Shown: positions 61,200 to 64,000 of the stretch, piece by piece
How the letters are laid out: each line of letters starts with the position of its first letter
How positions within the stretch are numbered: position 1 is the stretch's first letter
NCBI GenBank assembly: GCA_003254925.1
Contig: QANZ01056519.1
Coordinates: 97,559-161,558, forward strand
Length of the DNA: 64,000 nt
DNA from: Chamaecrista fasciculata
Taxonomy: Eukaryota; Streptophyta; Magnoliopsida; Fabales; Fabaceae
Direction of reading: 5' to 3'
Notes under the pieces: model-generated
Seen by the model: the letters and a program-made list of their open reading frames with translations, nothing else
What the model was told of the DNA's origin: nothing
Database searches by the model: none
Made by a program: the position numbers and the translations under genes

Positions 61200-64000
61200 T
61201 TTTCACAACTATCATTCTCGCAATTTCCATCCCGATTGTTGTGTGCCTTTCAAGTTATGGGATCGACGCGTTTTTTCAGGGAAGCTCGTCACCGGCGTTG
61301 ATTAAAGTTCGACGGAGGGCGACAGCGTTTTCTGGGTAGATTCGGCAGAAATCGGCATTGGTTCTTCAGGACTTATGGCAGGCAATAGAAGAAAAGTACA
61401 CCGATTCGGTGAAGGAAGAACAGAGGAAGGCACTTGGGAAGAAGGCTTTGAGTGCGATATTCATGATTGTTACAGACAGTATTCTACGGGAGATTGCCGA
61501 CGAGGAAACGGCGGCACAGGCGTGGAGGAAACTGGAGAATCTGTACTCGGCGAAATCGTTGACCAATCGCTTATATTTGAAGAAGAGGTTGTACAATTTA
61601 AGGATGAGTGAGGGTACACCAATCAAATCTCACATGGACGAATTTAATTTGATAATTATGGATTTGAAGAATGTAGAGGTGAAGATTGACGACGAGGATC
61701 AGGCTCTTATTGTGCTAGGTTCACTACCGCCATCCTATGAGACCTTTGTGGATTCGATGTTGTATGGGAAGGATGAAATTTCACTAGATGACATTAGCGG
61801 TGCGTTAAAGTCAAAAGAGTTGAAGAGGAATCTTCCAGGTGATTGAACAGAGGGAGTGAGATTGGTGTCGAGGGGAAGAGTGCAGGGGAAGGACTCACAT
61901 AAGTCCAATGGGCGATCGAGGTCGAAATCAAGGGTGAAGAAAGCGAGTTGTTTCAAGTGTGGCAAGCGAGGTCACTTTAAGAAGGATTGTCCTAAGCTGA
62001 AGGGAAATAAGGAGGATTCGTCGGATGATGAAAATTCGGCGAACGTCGTTGTTAACACTTGTGGTACTTCTGGTGATGTCGAATGTGTAGGAGAGGTGTG
62101 GTCTGTGGCTGGCCAGCATGAACCAAACTCTTGGGTTCTTGATACGGGTGCGACTTTTCATATGTGTCCACACAGGGGATGGTTTTCTTCGTATAACTAA
62201 ATGCGTGGAACGGTCTATCTTGGAAACGATATTCCATTGGCGATAGAGGGGATCGGTCACATCAAAATCAGGACGTTCGACGAGGTTGTGAGAAGTATTG
62301 AGTGTTGGCATGTTCCTCAGATGAGGAGGAATCTTATATCATTGTCAACATTGGAGGACCAGGTACAAGTTTCACACCGAAGGTGGAACTTTTAAGGTTG
62401 GAAAGGGCTCGATGACACTGATGAAGGGGAAGCTAAGCGTCAGGCTATACTATCTTCAGGGGACCGTAATTGAGGGTGAGACGACGATTGCCTCAGGGAA
62501 TAATGAGGCAGGTGATGATGATTCTGGAGCAAGTGAGGCGAACACCTCAGACAGTGGCGAGGCAATCACCTCAGGCGAGATCACAATAGGAGTCAGTTAT
62601 GGCATTTTAGGCTCGATCACATGAGTGACAAGGGACTGACACTTCTAGGGAAGCGGAACTTACTGGATGGGTACAAGGGGAATCCCTTGAACTTCTGTGA
62701 ACACTGTGTGTTTGGAAAGCAGACGAGAGTGAAGTTCAGCAAGGTGGGAGTGCGCAAGACCAGGGATAGGTTTGATTATGTCCATTCAGACCTATGGGGT
62801 CCTAACGAAGTTCCTTCTAAGAGCGGTGGCCGGTATTAGATGACGTTGATTGATGATTCCAGAATGGTATGGGTGTACATACTTAAGTTTAAGGATGAGG
62901 CATTTCCAACATTTATCAAGTGGAAGGCAAAGGTAGAGAAACAGACAAAAAGGAAAGTGAGTTGCCTTAAGACTGATAATGGGTTGGAATACTGCAACAA
63001 GGAGTTCAATGAGTTTTGCAACAGGGAAGGCATTGTGAGACACCACACGTGCACAGAAGCGCCACAGCAGACTGGTGTTGCAGAACGGATGAACAGGATG
63101 CTTTGTGATAGATCACAGAGCATGCTCTCACATGCAGGTGTGAGCAAGGACTTTTCGGCTGAGGTGATCAATATTGCTTGTTATTTGGTAAATAGATCGC
63201 CATCCATGGCAATCGGGAATAAAACTCCTTTCGAGGTTTGGTCCAAATCGTCTGTTGGTTACAAGCACTTGAGAGTGTTTGGGTGCCCAGCGTATGCTCA
63301 AGTGAAGGATGGCAAGTTTGAGCATAGGGCAAGGAGGTGCATATTTCTAGGATATGCAACTAGAGTGAGTGGATACAGGTTGTGGTGCATGGATCCTAAG
63401 TCTTCAGGGATATTGATCAGCAGAGATGTAACTTTCAATGAGTCTGTTTCGTTGGACAAGCGAGAGGGGAAGGAGATAACCAAGTTAGATCTCGGTGTGG
63501 GGGACCAAATGTAGCTAGTGATTGATAATGCTCCGACCTTTCAGCCCAGTACCACTAAAGGGGAGCAAGTGCGAGACCTTTCTCATAACACTGAGGTCTC
63601 AGAGGCACGGGAACAGATCGACGAGGATTTTGATATGAAGGATTTTGGAGAGGTAAGGAAGATTGCTTCTCATTTTAGGCTATCAAGGGATCTTCTGTCA
63701 AAGTCAGCAAGGGAGTTGGAGCAAGTATCAAGGGTTCCATACTCAAGTGTTGTGGATAGTGTTATGGACGTGATGGTAAAGGGTACGACGAAGGTTGGTT
63801 TAACCTTTGACATGGCTAGCTTGGGGTGACCGCCCTCAGGATGATTAGTAGTTGGCATGGGCACTACCAGGTGATACCAGGATGCTCGGGGGCGAGCGGC
63901 AAGGCAAGGAAGTGTTCGTATTGAAGAAGGGAGTTCAAGTCTAGGGGAAGATTTGTAGTCTTCTAAGAGACTTGTACGAATTCAAGTCAAGGGGAAGATT
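61200..64000 (+). mobile_element. Ty1/copia element, Tork/TNT1-like, broken, runs off the window
   Basis: Parts seen in copia order: gag of the TNT1-94 type (RLYLKKRLYNLRM, GSLPPSYETFVD, from about 61358), CCHC knuckle (CFKCGKRGHFKKDCP, about 61949-61993), aspartic protease (VLDTGATFHM, about 62134), integrase with HSDLWGPN (about 62785) and PQQTGVAERMN (about 63062). A purine-rich tract (aggggaagatt) at the very edge of the window resembles the tract that precedes a 3' LTR. No 5' LTR or tRNA primer site was found. It carries several breaks and is clearly a fossil; age cannot be given without both LTRs. GC content is higher than in its surroundings. Confidence 0.88.

Overview
The window is nuclear DNA of a flowering plant, most likely a core eudicot: AT-rich intergenic DNA, GT-AG introns, chloroplast and cell-wall genes with close Arabidopsis relatives, and plant transposon families (copia, MULE, Harbinger, tRNA-type SINEs). 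The species cannot be named from the sequence. Two assembly gaps are present: a 29-base run of N at 32459-32487 and a single N at 57461.

Five host genes are well supported. A JINGUBANG-like WD40 gene lies on the minus strand (147-2222, two exons). A very large VPS13-type lipid-transfer protein gene lies on the plus strand (11603-34511). I could follow 36 exons with unbroken frame and phase, giving about 3225 residues. A small five-exon minus-strand gene (42445-43794) encodes a 179-residue basic, probably nuclear or nucleolar protein. A WAKL14-like wall-associated receptor kinase gene (49220-53060, three exons) follows on the plus strand. HCF164, the thylakoid thioredoxin-like protein, is on the minus strand (55530-56979, four exons). 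An unrecognised pair of minus-strand ORFs sits at 58926-59545. The genes show no common pathway; each stands alone, as is usual in plants.

The rest is largely transposon DNA. One family of Mutator-like elements has ends beginning GGGTAAATT and repeated GGTACC-centred motifs. It is present as a 2.16 kb element with 632-bp terminal inverted repeats (3622-5783), two short MITEs (23495-23930 and 44890-45319, 9-bp target duplications), and a Pack-MULE-like copy (about 57461-58889). The last carries a GC-rich piece of a pectin-methylesterase inhibitor domain. Its left arm is missing exactly at the single N, so the assembly probably collapsed the inverted repeat. Other MULE-like foldback elements lie at 758-1287, 20396-20979, 36566-36784, 44129-44393 and 46917-47747. 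A Harbinger-like element lies at 6823-7813, a 2.2 kb solo LTR at 8334-10547, a young copia element with 165-bp LTRs at 37152-42098, a broken Tork/TNT1-like copia at the right edge, and two SINEs with target duplications inside VPS13 introns.
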